DNA of 64,000 nt from WHSW01 sp963821025 (GTDB lineage Bacteria; Actinomycetota; Thermoleophilia; Solirubrobacterales; 70-9): contig CAWGCG010000003.1 of assembly GCA_963821025.1 (NCBI GenBank), positions 620,001 to 684,000 of the forward strand, given 5' to 3'. Below, piece by piece: positions 39,328-47,876 of the stretch. Under the pieces are notes generated by a model. It was not told the DNA's origin, did not search any database, and was given only the letters and a program-made list of their open reading frames with translations. Both the position numbers and the translations under genes were made by a program. Numbering within the stretch: position 1 is the first letter of the stretch; the number at the start of each line of letters is the position of its first letter.

Positions 39328-40869
39328 ATGAGAACAACGACGCATGCAACGGTGACGGCGTGCGCGGCGATCGCCGCGTGCGCGGCCCTGTCCGCGCCCG
39401 CGCTCGCACAGCAGCCGGCGGTGGAGCCCGGGCCCGAGGCCGCAACGGCGGCGCTCGAGACCGCCGAGGCGACGCTCTCCGGGAACCTCCCGGCGACCGC
39501 ACCGGCCGCCGACGCGACCGTCGCCCTGAACGCGGTCGCCGCGGCGGCCCCGCAGCTCGAGGGCGCGCAGCGACAGCGTGCCGAGGCCCTCCTGGCGCGC
39601 CCGACAGACGGCCCCGCCGACCGTTACGGCGATGGCTATCCGAAGGGCGCCCCGGTCGCCAGCGCGGCGAGCGCCCATTCGTGTGTGTTCTGGGTCGACG
39701 ATCGCAGGTACGCCGACGCACCGTCGCTGGCCGACAGCAACGGGGTCGCCGACGGCGACGGCGTCCCCGACTACGTCGAGGCGATCCTGGAGACGATCGA
39801 GTACTCCTACGCAGTCGAGGTCGCGCCCGGACCGCTCGGCTGGGAGCCGCCGAAGCCCGATGTGGACGGCTGCGGAGCCGACCCCTCGCTGCGGGCCGAC
39901 TTCTACCTGAAGGAGCTCGGTCGAGCCGGCATCTTCGGCTACGAGTCGCCCGACCCCGGCCAGACGGGCCGCAGCCAGTACGGCTACCTGGTGATCGACA
40001 ACGACTACGGCGAGTTCGGCTTCAGCGATCCGCTCGACGCGGCGAGGGTGACGATCGCGCACGAGTACAACCACCTGCTGCAGCAGAACTACGACAGCCT
40101 CCAAGACGTCTGGGTGTTCGAAGGGACCGCGGTCTGGACCGAGGAGCAGGTCTACCCCGAGATCAACGACTACGTCAACTACGTCTCTGCTTTCGCGGGG
40201 GCGCCAGACGCGCCGATCACCCAGACGAAGGCAGCCCAAGGGCTGAAGATCTACGGCTCCGCGGTCTGGAGCCACTGGCTCAGCGGCAGCGGCGGTGACT
40301 ACGGGATCGAATCGATACGGCGCGCCTGGGAGGTGTCGGACCTCGTCGATCCGAGGGACTTCGGCCCCTCCGCCTACGACCGCGCGATTCGCGACCGCGG
40401 CGGCAAGGGCTTCAGTCACGAGTTCTCGCGCTTCACGGCCGCGACTGCCGAATGGCGCGCCGGCGAGGAGTTCCCAGACGCGACCGCCTACCCCGAGATC
40501 AAGCGCAAGGGCAGCCTCGACAGGGGCGACCGTCGCACGTTTGCGCTCGACCACACCGCCTATCGCGTCCTCGGCGTCGGCGCCAGGGGAGGAGCGGAGA
40601 TCGAGCTCAAGGTGGAGGCCGAGGACGGCGTGCGCAGCGGGATCGCGCTGGTCGGGCGTCAAGGCGGCGCGCTCTCCGGAAAGGTGACGCGCAAGGTCCG
40701 GTACCTCGACAGCGGGGGCACCGGGTCGGTGCGCCTGAGCTCGCCCGGCAGGTTCGACCGGATCACCGCGGTGATCGCAAACGCCGATGCTCGGGTGAAG
40801 GGATTCGCCGGCGGCGACTGGGTCTGGAGCAAGGACGACCGCGAATACCGGCTTCAGCTCACCGGCTGA
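39328..40869 (+). CDS. Secreted zinc metallopeptidase-like protein (MXAN_6640-type)
   Basis: A 513-residue exported protein. Its signal peptide is about 1-27 (MRTTTHATVTACAAIAACAA). The catalytic motif is IAHEYNHLLQ (HExxH), with WVFEGTAVWTEEQVY giving a likely third ligand Glu downstream (gluzincin style). An acidic D-rich segment (DSNGVADGDGVPDYVEA) may bind calcium. MXAN_6640-type metallopeptidases share this plan. The C-terminal 150 residues form an accessory beta domain. I chose ATG 39328 because the upstream hexamer places the transcription start just ahead of it. Confidence 0.72.
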   Translation: MRTTTHATVTACAAIAACAALSAPALAQQPAVEPGPEAATAALETAEATLSGNLPATAPAADATVALNAVAAAAPQLEGAQRQRAEALLARPTDGPADRYGDGYPKGAPVASAASAHSCVFWVDDRRYADAPSLADSNGVADGDGVPDYVEAILETIEYSYAVEVAPGPLGWEPPKPDVDGCGADPSLRADFYLKELGRAGIFGYESPDPGQTGRSQYGYLVIDNDYGEFGFSDPLDAARVTIAHEYNHLLQQNYDSLQDVWVFEGTAVWTEEQVYPEINDYVNYVSAFAGAPDAPITQTKAAQGLKIYGSAVWSHWLSGSGGDYGIESIRRAWEVSDLVDPRDFGPSAYDRAIRDRGGKGFSHEFSRFTAATAEWRAGEEFPDATAYPEIKRKGSLDRGDRRTFALDHTAYRVLGVGARGGAEIELKVEAEDGVRSGIALVGRQGGALSGKVTRKVRYLDSGGTGSVRLSSPGRFDRITAVIANADARVKGFAGGDWVWSKDDREYRLQLTG

Positions 40870-40884
40870 GCACGACGCTCCAGC

Positions 40885-42069
40885 TCACCGGCCGGCCCCA
40901 AGGCGCTCGCGCAACGCGGTCACCCGCGCGCATGAGGCGATCAACCGGCGGCGGCTGAGCGCACCGGAGCGCAACCCGCGAAGCAGTGCCTCCCGGGCCC
41001 GCTCGCCGTCGCTGAGGGCGAGCAAGAGCAGGTCGGCACCGGCGGCGGCGGCGGCGACCGCGCCCCGACCCTCGTCGAAGCCCGATTGGGCCAGGGCACC
41101 GGCGCCGAGGTCGTCGGTGATCACCACCCCGCGATATCCGAGCCGGCCCCGCAGCAGGCCGCTGGTGATCCGGCGTGACAGCGAGGCGGGGGCCGCGGCG
41201 TCGAGGGCCGGGTAGGTCGCGTTCGAGACCATGACCAGATCGATCCCGGCCGCGACCGCCGAGCGAAACGGCATCAGGCCGGGCCCGAGCGCGGCACGAT
41301 CCGCGCTGATCACGCTCGGGCCGAGATCGGTGTTGGCGACCGCCGCGCCCAGACCCGGAAAGTGCTTCGCGGTCGCCGCCACCCCGCCCGCCCGCAGCCC
41401 TTCGGCGAAGGCCAGCGCGGCCCGGCCGGCCGCTCGCGGATCGTCGCCGAAGGCCCGCGCGGCGATGAACGCGCCGGGAACCGTTGGCAGGTCGAGCACG
41501 GGGGCGAGGTCGACGTCGATGCCGAGCCGCGCCAGAGCACTGCCCGTGTCGCGCCCGGCCGCCAACGCCGCTTTCGGCCCCTCGGCCCCGAGCTCGGGCG
41601 CGCCGCTGTCGGGCGGGAGCTCGGCCAGGCGCTTGACCTCACCGCCCTCCTGATCGATCGCGACGAGCGGTGCCGGAGCGCCGCCGCGGCGCGCGGCTGC
41701 GCGCAGGGAGGCGATCTGTGCCCTCAGCTCGCCGGTGTCGGTGCCGGCAGGGGGGAAGAGGACAACTCCGCCGATCGCGCCCCGCCTCGCCGCCCGGCGC
41801 AGCCCGTCGGAGGCGGTCGCCTCCATCCGCACGACCAGCATTTGTCCGACCAGGCGACGGCGGCTCGCGCCGACCTCGGGCGGACATGCCGCAGCGGCCG
41901 GCGCGATCGCGGTCGGACCGTTGTCGTCGCCCGAATCGTCGCTGCCGGCGCGGGAGCCGGTGAGCAGCCCGGCGGCGGCGGCGAGCGCGGCGACAGCGCA
42001 TAGCCCCAGGCGCCGGCGCCGGACCACGCGCGCGCGGCGCTGGCGCGGGCGCAGGTGCTCAGTCGCCAC
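40885..42069 (-). CDS. Glycoside hydrolase family 3 protein (NagZ-like), membrane-anchored
   Basis: A 394-residue protein. A Pro/Arg-rich start precedes a membrane-anchor helix (about 20-42), then a GH3 (beta/alpha)8 domain. LVAIDQEGGEVKRL, KHFPGLGAAVANTD and VVITDDLGAGAL are GH3 markers, with the nucleophile Asp in the last. NagZ enzymes use a His in a GDTxxDSH loop as acid/base; that His is missing here (AAVANTDLG). It may cleave cell-wall sugars or have lost or changed activity. The GTG start at 42069 is used. Confidence 0.75.
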   Translation of the reverse strand: MATEHLRPRQRRARVVRRRRLGLCAVAALAAAAGLLTGSRAGSDDSGDDNGPTAIAPAAAACPPEVGASRRRLVGQMLVVRMEATASDGLRRAARRGAIGGVVLFPPAGTDTGELRAQIASLRAAARRGGAPAPLVAIDQEGGEVKRLAELPPDSGAPELGAEGPKAALAAGRDTGSALARLGIDVDLAPVLDLPTVPGAFIAARAFGDDPRAAGRAALAFAEGLRAGGVAATAKHFPGLGAAVANTDLGPSVISADRAALGPGLMPFRSAVAAGIDLVMVSNATYPALDAAAPASLSRRITSGLLRGRLGYRGVVITDDLGAGALAQSGFDEGRGAVAAAAAGADLLLLALSDGERAREALLRGLRSGALSRRRLIASCARVTALRERLGAGR

Positions 42070-42073
42070 CGCG

Positions 42074-42142
42074 TCAGCGCTGGGCGCCGGCGAAGCCGGT
42101 GAGGATCGAGCGCGCCCCGATCACCTGGATCTCCTGGTCCAT
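42074..42142 (-). CDS. Possible 22-residue small protein upstream of the GH3 gene
   Basis: The minus-strand frame ATG 42142 to TGA 42074 reads MDQEIQVIGARSILTGFAGA and then QR. Codon choice is G/C-ending like real genes. The open frame continues upstream past its ATG (LRRE before M), so it could also be a longer, unstarted frame. Without homologues this is only a candidate. Confidence 0.2.
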   Translation of the reverse strand: MDQEIQVIGARSILTGFAGAQR

Positions 42143-42200
42143 CTCGCGGCGCAGCCTAGATCAGCCGCTCCAACCCGCGACTGGTAGCCTCGCGCCGCGA

Positions 42201-42620
42201 ATGGCCGACGACGAGTTTCGGATCGAGATCGACCTCCACGACGCCCTCCACGGCCTCGGCGAGCGACTGCGCGCCCTCGACGTCGACGACGATGTCGCCG
42301 AGCGGCTCGGAGAGCGAGTGATCGTCACCCGCGACGGCGAGAAGATGTTCGTCTACACGCAGAGCCTCGAGGCCTTGGGCGAGGCTGAGCGGATCGTTCG
42401 CGAGGTCCTCTCCGAGGACGGGCTCGAGGCCGAGATCAGACGCCGCCGGTGGAACCCGTCTGCCGCTTTCTGGCAGGACGCGGCCGAGCCCCTCGCCGAG
42501 GGCGACCCGCCGGCGCCGCCGGACTACGAGCGCGAGGTCCAGCGCGAGGGAATCCCGAACCCGCTGTTCGTCTTCGTCGAGGGCCACGAACCCGAGTTCA
42601 TGCGCGACCTCGGCCGCTGA
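42201..42620 (+). CDS. Conserved-looking hypothetical protein, acidic
   Basis: A 139-residue soluble protein rich in Asp/Glu/Arg, with IEIDLHDALHGLGERL, RVIVTRDGEKMFVYTQSLE (a ferredoxin-like beta-alpha-beta pattern), then WNPSAAFWQDAAEP and GIPNPLFVFVEGHEPEF. No signal peptide or membrane helix. TAGCCT lies 10 nt before the ATG. A start 34 codons earlier overlaps antisense sequence. Function not recognised. Confidence 0.6.
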   Translation: MADDEFRIEIDLHDALHGLGERLRALDVDDDVAERLGERVIVTRDGEKMFVYTQSLEALGEAERIVREVLSEDGLEAEIRRRRWNPSAAFWQDAAEPLAEGDPPAPPDYEREVQREGIPNPLFVFVEGHEPEFMRDLGR

Positions 42621-42629
42621 CGCCGGCCG

Positions 42630-44207
42630 CTAGCCGGGCGCGACCACCTCGAACTGCGACATCAGGCCGTGATCCTCGTGGTCGATCATGTGGCAGTGGA
42701 TCACGTACTTGCCGGTGTAGTCGCTGAAGTGCCCGGCGACGACCACTCGGTCGCCGGGGTCGAGGAAGAACGTCTCCTTGAGGCAGTTCTCCCAGGGCGG
42801 CGGCGGTTTGCCGTTGCGCGAGAGCATGTACCAGTCGGTGTGGTGGAGGTGGATCAGGTGGGCGACCTTGGTCTTGTTGCGAAGCTCCCAGGTTTCGGTC
42901 GTGCCGAGCACGGGGAAGGCGTCCGACCGCGCCGGGTCGAAGGTCTTGCCGTTGACGAGCCAGGTCGGGCGCAGACCGCCCCCGATCGTGAATCTCCAGC
43001 TGCGCGACGGCGTCGGCGAGGCACCGGCCACCCAGGCCGGGAGAGGGCGCAGGGAGGCGGGGACCGAGCTCTCGTCGGCATCCGGGGCGCCGACACGAAA
43101 CTGCATCAGCGCGCCCCTGTAGGTGCTCGAGCCGAGCTCGCTGTGGCCCTTGCGACGGACGCTGGACAGCTCGACCCGCTTACCGGCGAGCCCGCTGAAG
43201 TCGACGATCGCCTCGATCCGCTCACCGGGGCCGAGCACGATCCGCTTGCGCTCGATCGGCGCCGGGATCAGGCCGCTCTCGGTGGCGATCTGGACGAAGC
43301 GGGCGCCGCGGCTGAGCTGCAGATTGTAGGAGCGAAAGTTCGAGGCGTTCAGGATCCGCAGCCGGTGGCGGGTGGCGCTGACCCGGTGAAACGGTGCCAG
43401 GGCCCCGTTGACGAGCACGTATCGGCCCTTGACGCCATCGTTGGGGGCATGCGCGCCGGCGCCGAACGGATCGAGCAGCTGGTTGTTGCGACCGAGCGAG
43501 CGGTCGGTGAGCATCAGCGCAAGGTCGCGCTCGCCACGGGGCAGCGGCAGCGAGGCGTCGAGCTCGTCGTCGGTGATCCACATCCCGGCGAGCCCGCGCC
43601 AGACATTGCGCCCCGTGCGCTCGAGCCGATGGTCGTGGTACCACTGGAACGCGGCCCGCTCGGGTTCGCCGTCCTCGACCAGGTCGTAGGTATAGGTGCG
43701 CCGCTCTCCCGGCGCGATCAGCAAATCGTTGCCCGAGACGTCGGCGCGCAGGCCGCCCGAGATATCGCAATAGAGCGATCGCGGTTGAGTCGCTGTCAGG
43801 CCGCCGGGCTGACCATCATCGGCGGAGCGGTTGTGGCCGCCGTGTAGGTGGACCGTGAGTTCGCCGGCCTTGGCCGGAAGCCTGTGGGTGAAGCTGACCT
43901 CGGTCGGCTCGCCCGCCGGACGCCGGATCGTCGGTCCGGGAAAGCTGCCGCCGTAGGTCCACATCCTGGTCCTGCGCCCGGGCAGCAGCGAGACCGCCGC
44001 TTCGCGCATCTCGAGCTCGATCTTCGCGTCGCTGAGCACCGGCGGGATCGGCAGGGCTCGCCTGAACGGCTTCGGCGCGGATGCCAGCGCCGCGGGCAGG
44101 CCGACGCCGCCGCTGCGCGGGCGCACCGGCAACGTCAGTGCCAGTGCGCCCGCTCCGGCGGCGCTGAGCAGGGCCCGGCGCGAGAGGCGCCGGGCGTGCT
44201 CGGACAT
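42630..44207 (-). CDS. Multicopper oxidase (CotA/bilirubin-oxidase-like), Tat-exported
   Basis: A 525-residue three-cupredoxin enzyme. The twin-arginine signal is in RRLSRRALLSAAGAGALALT. The copper motifs are all present: HLHGG (about 120-124), WYHDH (about 189-193), HLIHLHHTDW (late) and HCHMIDHEDHGLMSQ, which with its following residue supplies the type 1 and trinuclear sites. It oxidises phenols, bilirubin or metal ions using O2. It lies downstream of, and in the same orientation as, the cupredoxin gene at 44228, with a 20-base gap, so they are likely one message. Confidence 0.9.
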   Translation of the reverse strand: MSEHARRLSRRALLSAAGAGALALTLPVRPRSGGVGLPAALASAPKPFRRALPIPPVLSDAKIELEMREAAVSLLPGRRTRMWTYGGSFPGPTIRRPAGEPTEVSFTHRLPAKAGELTVHLHGGHNRSADDGQPGGLTATQPRSLYCDISGGLRADVSGNDLLIAPGERRTYTYDLVEDGEPERAAFQWYHDHRLERTGRNVWRGLAGMWITDDELDASLPLPRGERDLALMLTDRSLGRNNQLLDPFGAGAHAPNDGVKGRYVLVNGALAPFHRVSATRHRLRILNASNFRSYNLQLSRGARFVQIATESGLIPAPIERKRIVLGPGERIEAIVDFSGLAGKRVELSSVRRKGHSELGSSTYRGALMQFRVGAPDADESSVPASLRPLPAWVAGASPTPSRSWRFTIGGGLRPTWLVNGKTFDPARSDAFPVLGTTETWELRNKTKVAHLIHLHHTDWYMLSRNGKPPPPWENCLKETFFLDPGDRVVVAGHFSDYTGKYVIHCHMIDHEDHGLMSQFEVVAPG

Positions 44208-44227
44208 CGCCCCCCGTGTCCTCGCGC

Positions 44228-44788
44228 TCAGTCCTCGACGACCTCGATCGCGCCCTGCATCTCCGGATGGACGGCGCAGATGAAGGTCAGCTCCTTGCCG
44301 ACCGGCGCCGTCACCTTGCGCTTGAACGACTGTCCCTTGCGCTCCGAGACCCAGGAGTCGCCCTTGCGCTTGAGGCTGCCCTTCACGTCCCAGCCCTGCT
44401 TGCCGACCTCGACCGGGTTCTCGCCGACCTCGCCGGTCTGCAGGTCGACCTCGTGCCACTTGACGATCGCCCCGCAGATGCCCTTGAACTTCTTCGCGCA
44501 GGCCTTGATCTGCTTGCCGGTCGTCGGCAGGACGGCCTCGCGCGCGAGCGAGAACGTATGCGGCCCAACCTGCTTCGGGTTCGTGTTGTTCTTGATCTTC
44601 AGCATCGAACCGGCGGCGACCGTCTCCGGCGAGCTGAAGTAAAGCTCCTTGCCCTTTCGCTCCATGGTGATCTTCGTCGGCTTCGCCTTCGATGAGGTGC
44701 TCGCGGAGGCGGCGCCTCCGACCCCGACGATCGCCAACGCCGCGACTGCCAGCGCCGCACCGGCGATGCCCAGTGTTGCTTTCTTCAC
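44228..44788 (-). CDS. Secreted cupredoxin-like blue-copper protein
   Basis: A 186-residue protein. Signal peptide about 1-29 (MKKATLGIAGAALAVAALA). A beta-rich body ends in a type 1 copper site: His in GPHTFSL and the loop FICAVHPEM supply Cys, His and Met. It may be an electron donor or copper carrier for the multicopper oxidase encoded directly downstream. The GTG start at 44788 has AAAGGA 7-8 nt upstream, and a hairpin precedes it in the leader. Confidence 0.8.
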   Translation of the reverse strand: MKKATLGIAGAALAVAALAIVGVGGAASASTSSKAKPTKITMERKGKELYFSSPETVAAGSMLKIKNNTNPKQVGPHTFSLAREAVLPTTGKQIKACAKKFKGICGAIVKWHEVDLQTGEVGENPVEVGKQGWDVKGSLKRKGDSWVSERKGQSFKRKVTAPVGKELTFICAVHPEMQGAIEVVED

Positions 44789-44803
44789 TCCGTGTCCTTT
44801 CTC

Positions 44804-44828
44804 CGCGGCATCTTGCCGCGTCAGCTTA
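44804..44828 (-). promoter_or_regulatory. Cupredoxin leader hairpin and -10 hexamer
   Basis: On the minus strand CGCGGCA, loop AGA, TGCCGCG (44804-44820) forms a perfect 7-bp hairpin just before the Shine-Dalgarno. TAAGCT at 44823-44828 is a likely -10 directly upstream of it, so the hairpin would be at the very 5' end of the message. A role in mRNA stability or copper response is conceivable but unproven. Confidence 0.4.
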
Positions 44829-44930
44829 GTTTTGCCGCCACGGGACCCCTACCGGGCGGCTTGCAACGGGGGCCAGCCTACCTTCGCCGGGGGCAAATAA
44901 GCAAGGCCCAACGTGTGAGCTCGGTCCGCT

Positions 44931-46370
44931 TCAGGCGCTGGCCGTCTGGCGGTCCTCGGAGCGGGTCCGGGCTCCGAGCTCGGCGCCGTCGGGAACGGCA
45001 TCGCCAAGCTCGGCGAGCGAGGCCTCGAGGTCGGCGCCGAGCGAGTCGATGTCTCGCATCGCGTCGTAGTCACCGACAAGGCCGAAGTTGACCTGGCCGT
45101 CATAGCTCATGATCCCGAAGCAGATCGCCTGACGACGCGCGAGCGGCACCATCGGGTAAATCGCCAGCAGCCGCCGGCCGATCAGGTAGAGGGGAAACTG
45201 CGGCCCGGGAACGTTGGTCACGACCATGTTGAAAAAGCGCTGGCGCGACTGCAGCCTCGCGGCCTGGCCGGCGATCGTCGGCGGGGCGAAGTCGGCCAGC
45301 TCCGTCATCAGGGTCGCGCCGACCGCCTGCTTGGACTCCTTCAGGTCACCCATGCTCGCGCTCACCTGGCCGAGGCGCTCGATCGGGTCGTCGCACCAGA
45401 CCGGCAGCGGCGCCATGTAGGAGGAAACCCGATTGCCGAGCGCGCCGTGCTCGTCGGCGGCGCGGACGCTGATCGGAACCATCGCTCGCAACTCGAGCCC
45501 GCGAGTGGAGTTGCCGTGGCCGCGCAGATAGCGCCCGAGCGCGCCCGCGACAGCGGCGAGGACGACGTCGTTGACCGTTCCGCCGGTGGAGTTCTTGATC
45601 CGCTTGAGCTCGGCCAGCGACGCCTGCACCGTCGCGAACCGCCGGTAGGGGCTGATCTCGACGTTGAAGGGGGAATCCGGGGCGGCGATACCCGCCTTGG
45701 CCAATGTGCCCGCGGCCTCGAGCGCATCGATCGCGCCCCGGGCGAAGCGCCGCGGGGCCCGGAAGACCGCACGGGCGCCGCGGACGAGCTCGGCCGGACT
45801 GGTGACCCGCTCGACCAGCGCCTCGCCGAGCACCTCGGCATCGCTCGGCGGCGGGCGCGGGACCCAGCGGTCCCGAGGCGTCGATACGGCCTGGGGCTCG
45901 GGCGCAGTGTCGAAGAGGACGTTGGTTATGTCAACCCCCGAGACGCCGTCGACGAGGCAATGGTGGGTCTTGGTGACGATCGCGAAGCGCTCGCCCTCGA
46001 GTCCGTCCACCAGCCACATCTCCCACAATGGCTTCGATCGATCGAGGCGCTGCGAAAAGACCCGGGCCGCCAGGGTGCGCAGCTGCTCCTCGGTGCCCGG
46101 GGTGGGCAGCGCCGTGTGGCGGATGTGGTACCCGAGGTTGAACTGGGGGTCGTCGATCCACTTCGGCCGGCCCTGGCCGAAGGGGACGAAGCGGAGCCGC
46201 TGGCGAAAGCGCGGCACCAGGTGAAGCCGCGAGGCGATGTGGTCGCGCAACTCGTCGTAATCGGGCACCGGTCCCTCGAACACCGTGGTCGACGCGACGT
46301 GCATGTGGGCCGGGCCGCGTTCGAGGTGAAGGAACGAGGCGTCGAGGCCGGAGAGACGATCGGAGCTCAT
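44931..46370 (-). CDS. Wax ester synthase/diacylglycerol acyltransferase (WS/DGAT)
   Basis: A 479-residue enzyme of the WS/DGAT family. The start is typical (LSGLDASFLHLERGPAHMHV). The catalytic motif is THHCLVDGVSG (HHxxxDG), and NVPGPQFPLYLIGRRL is the late PLW-type block. It joins acyl-CoA to diacylglycerol or fatty alcohol to make storage neutral lipid in actinobacteria. It has no membrane helix. A fadD-like ligase (20926-22746) could supply the acyl-CoA. Confidence 0.92.
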   Translation of the reverse strand: MSSDRLSGLDASFLHLERGPAHMHVASTTVFEGPVPDYDELRDHIASRLHLVPRFRQRLRFVPFGQGRPKWIDDPQFNLGYHIRHTALPTPGTEEQLRTLAARVFSQRLDRSKPLWEMWLVDGLEGERFAIVTKTHHCLVDGVSGVDITNVLFDTAPEPQAVSTPRDRWVPRPPPSDAEVLGEALVERVTSPAELVRGARAVFRAPRRFARGAIDALEAAGTLAKAGIAAPDSPFNVEISPYRRFATVQASLAELKRIKNSTGGTVNDVVLAAVAGALGRYLRGHGNSTRGLELRAMVPISVRAADEHGALGNRVSSYMAPLPVWCDDPIERLGQVSASMGDLKESKQAVGATLMTELADFAPPTIAGQAARLQSRQRFFNMVVTNVPGPQFPLYLIGRRLLAIYPMVPLARRQAICFGIMSYDGQVNFGLVGDYDAMRDIDSLGADLEASLAELGDAVPDGAELGARTRSEDRQTASA

Positions 46371-46469
46371 TGACGGATCTTCTCACGTGGGTTCGGGCGG
46401 GGGAGGTTCCCGGCACGCCGGTGGCGGGTAGGTCTGCCTCGACAGCGATCACGAGCAACGGAGGAAGCT

Positions 46470-46709
46470 ATGGAGTCCGAGGAGCGCCGGCACGAGGAGG
46501 AGATGCGCGCGGTGCGTGAGGCAGGCGGCGGCGAGTCCGAGGGCTTCGAGATGGCCGAGGAGGAGCTGGTCGAGCACGCGAGCCACGGCGACAGCGGCCC
46601 CGATCCGAGCAATCTGGCCGGCGAGCCGGAGGATTTCGAGCCCGACGCCGACACCTACGGCGAGGCCGACCACGAGCGCAGCAGCGAGGATCTCGACGCC
46701 GACGAGTAG
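46470..46709 (+). CDS. Small very acidic hypothetical protein
   Basis: A 79-residue protein in which Glu and Asp are over one third of residues (for example MAEEELVEHASHGD and EPEDFEPDADTYGEADHE), with no hydrophobic core, and therefore probably disordered. GGAGGAAG lies close to the ATG, which supports translation. Function unknown. Confidence 0.55.
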   Translation: MESEERRHEEEMRAVREAGGGESEGFEMAEEELVEHASHGDSGPDPSNLAGEPEDFEPDADTYGEADHERSSEDLDADE

Positions 46710-46719
46710 GATCGGACGG

Positions 46720-47013
46720 GTGAGCGCCGAGGCCAAGAACCTCGAGGCGATCTCGAACGCGATCGACCAGCACAACTCGAACTGCCCCTGGCCGGCATCG
46801 GAGGTGCGGATGAACCCGTTCGAGGTCGAGCGCCTCGGCTGGGACGAGATCCGCGGTCTGCCGCTGGTCGCTGATCCGGCGATCTCGACCGGGCGCTTCC
46901 GGATCGTCTGCTCGCGCGAGGACGAGGGCGCCGGGCTCGAGGAGACCGAGGCGATCGGAGCCCCGCTCGAGGTCGGCGTAGGGGCCGAACCCGACGTCAG
47001 ACCGCCGGTCTGA
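46720..47013 (+). CDS. Conserved-looking small hypothetical protein
   Basis: A 97-residue protein with KNLEAISNAIDQHNSNCPWP, then RMNPFEVERLGWDEIRGLPL, which looks like a compact helical domain, and a Pro/Val/Glu-rich tail. GTG 46720 begins 10 bases after the previous stop, so the two small genes probably share a message. A longer frame upstream overlaps the previous gene in another frame and is ignored. No function assigned. Confidence 0.55.
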   Translation: MSAEAKNLEAISNAIDQHNSNCPWPASEVRMNPFEVERLGWDEIRGLPLVADPAISTGRFRIVCSREDEGAGLEETEAIGAPLEVGVGAEPDVRPPV

Positions 47014-47038
47014 CGTCCTCACACGCGCTACGTCCTCC

Positions 47039-47101
47039 GCTCTCGCTCGAGTCAATTATCCGCGGCTACGCCGCGGACGCTGTCTTCTGCTTCCGCGTCC
47101 G
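47039..47101 (+). repeat. 63-bp dispersed palindromic repeat, copy B
   Basis: It aligns without gaps to 5041-5103 (52 of 63 identical). The central hairpin TCCGCGGC-TAC-GCCGCGGA (47059-47077) keeps its closing pair through a paired change. Here it lies between convergent genes (46720-47013 and ccdA). Confidence 0.6.
47059..47077. terminator. Hairpin between convergent genes (part of copy B)
   Basis: An 8-bp stem with a TAC loop, flanked by T/C-rich sequence (TGTCTTCTGCTT) on the plus strand. It could end the plus-strand transcript and, in reverse, ccdA. Confidence 0.5.
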
Positions 47102-47133
47102 GGCGTGCGCGGTGAACCCTGGAGCGGACAAGC

Positions 47134-47865
47134 TCAGAGGTCCAGCCCCAGGTCGGAGGTGACCCGCTGGGCCCAGACGTTGAGCTCGGTGAAGCCGCCG
47201 GTGAGGATGAGCACGCCCATCGCGATCAGGATCGCTCCGCCGGCGGCGACGATCGCCCCGTAATGGCGCTTGATCACCGCGAAGGCGGTGGTCGCGCGCG
47301 AGAACGCAAGCGCGGTGATCAGGAACGGGATCGCGAGCCCGAGCGAGTAGACGAAGAGCAGGAACGCTCCATGGGCGACCTCGCCCTGGATCCCGGCCAG
47401 GGTGAGGATCCCCGCCAGCGCCGGGCCTGTGCATGGCGTCCAGGCGATCGAGAACGCGGCCCCGGCGATGATCGGCCCGCCCCTGCCGGCGCGCGCAAGC
47501 AGGGCCTCGATGTGCCACTCGCGGTTGAGCCGGTCGATGTAGCCGGCGGCGATGAAGAGCACGCCCATCACGATCAGCAGAACCGCGCCGATATCGGTGA
47601 GCAGGTCCTGGTTTTCGCGCAGGCGCTCACCGAGCGCCGTAGCCGTGAGGCCGAGGAGGATGAAGATGGTCGAGAACGAGGCGATGAAGAGGAGGCTCGG
47701 TCCGAGCACGCGGCGCCAGTCCGAGCGCTCGATCTCGCCGACGTTCACCCCGGTGACCGCCGAGAGATATCCCGGGACCAGTGGCAGCACGCACGGGGAC
47801 AAGAACGAGACCAGCCCGGCCGCGAAGGCGACCGGGACGTCGGCACCGTTGATCGGGTCGCTCAT
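47134..47865 (-). CDS. ccdA: Cytochrome c biogenesis/thiol-disulfide transporter (CcdA family)
   Basis: A 243-residue protein with six membrane helices. FLSPCVLPLVPGY and SIAWTPCTGPALAGIL hold the paired Cys that carry reducing power across the membrane to outer thioredoxin-like proteins. It sits with a thioredoxin-like gene just upstream, gap 11 bases. Reading frame sequence beyond ATG 47865 belongs to the antisense of that gene. Confidence 0.92.
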   Translation of the reverse strand: MSDPINGADVPVAFAAGLVSFLSPCVLPLVPGYLSAVTGVNVGEIERSDWRRVLGPSLLFIASFSTIFILLGLTATALGERLRENQDLLTDIGAVLLIVMGVLFIAAGYIDRLNREWHIEALLARAGRGGPIIAGAAFSIAWTPCTGPALAGILTLAGIQGEVAHGAFLLFVYSLGLAIPFLITALAFSRATTAFAVIKRHYGAIVAAGGAILIAMGVLILTGGFTELNVWAQRVTSDLGLDL

Positions 47866-47876
47866 CAGCGCGGGGG

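Noticed and set aside
42074..42142. A sure small gene upstream of the GH3 gene
   Set aside because: The frame is short and continues upstream of its ATG; listed only as a low-confidence candidate.
47039..47101. A CRISPR repeat
   Set aside because: Only two copies are found, 42 kb apart, with no array of spacers or cas genes.
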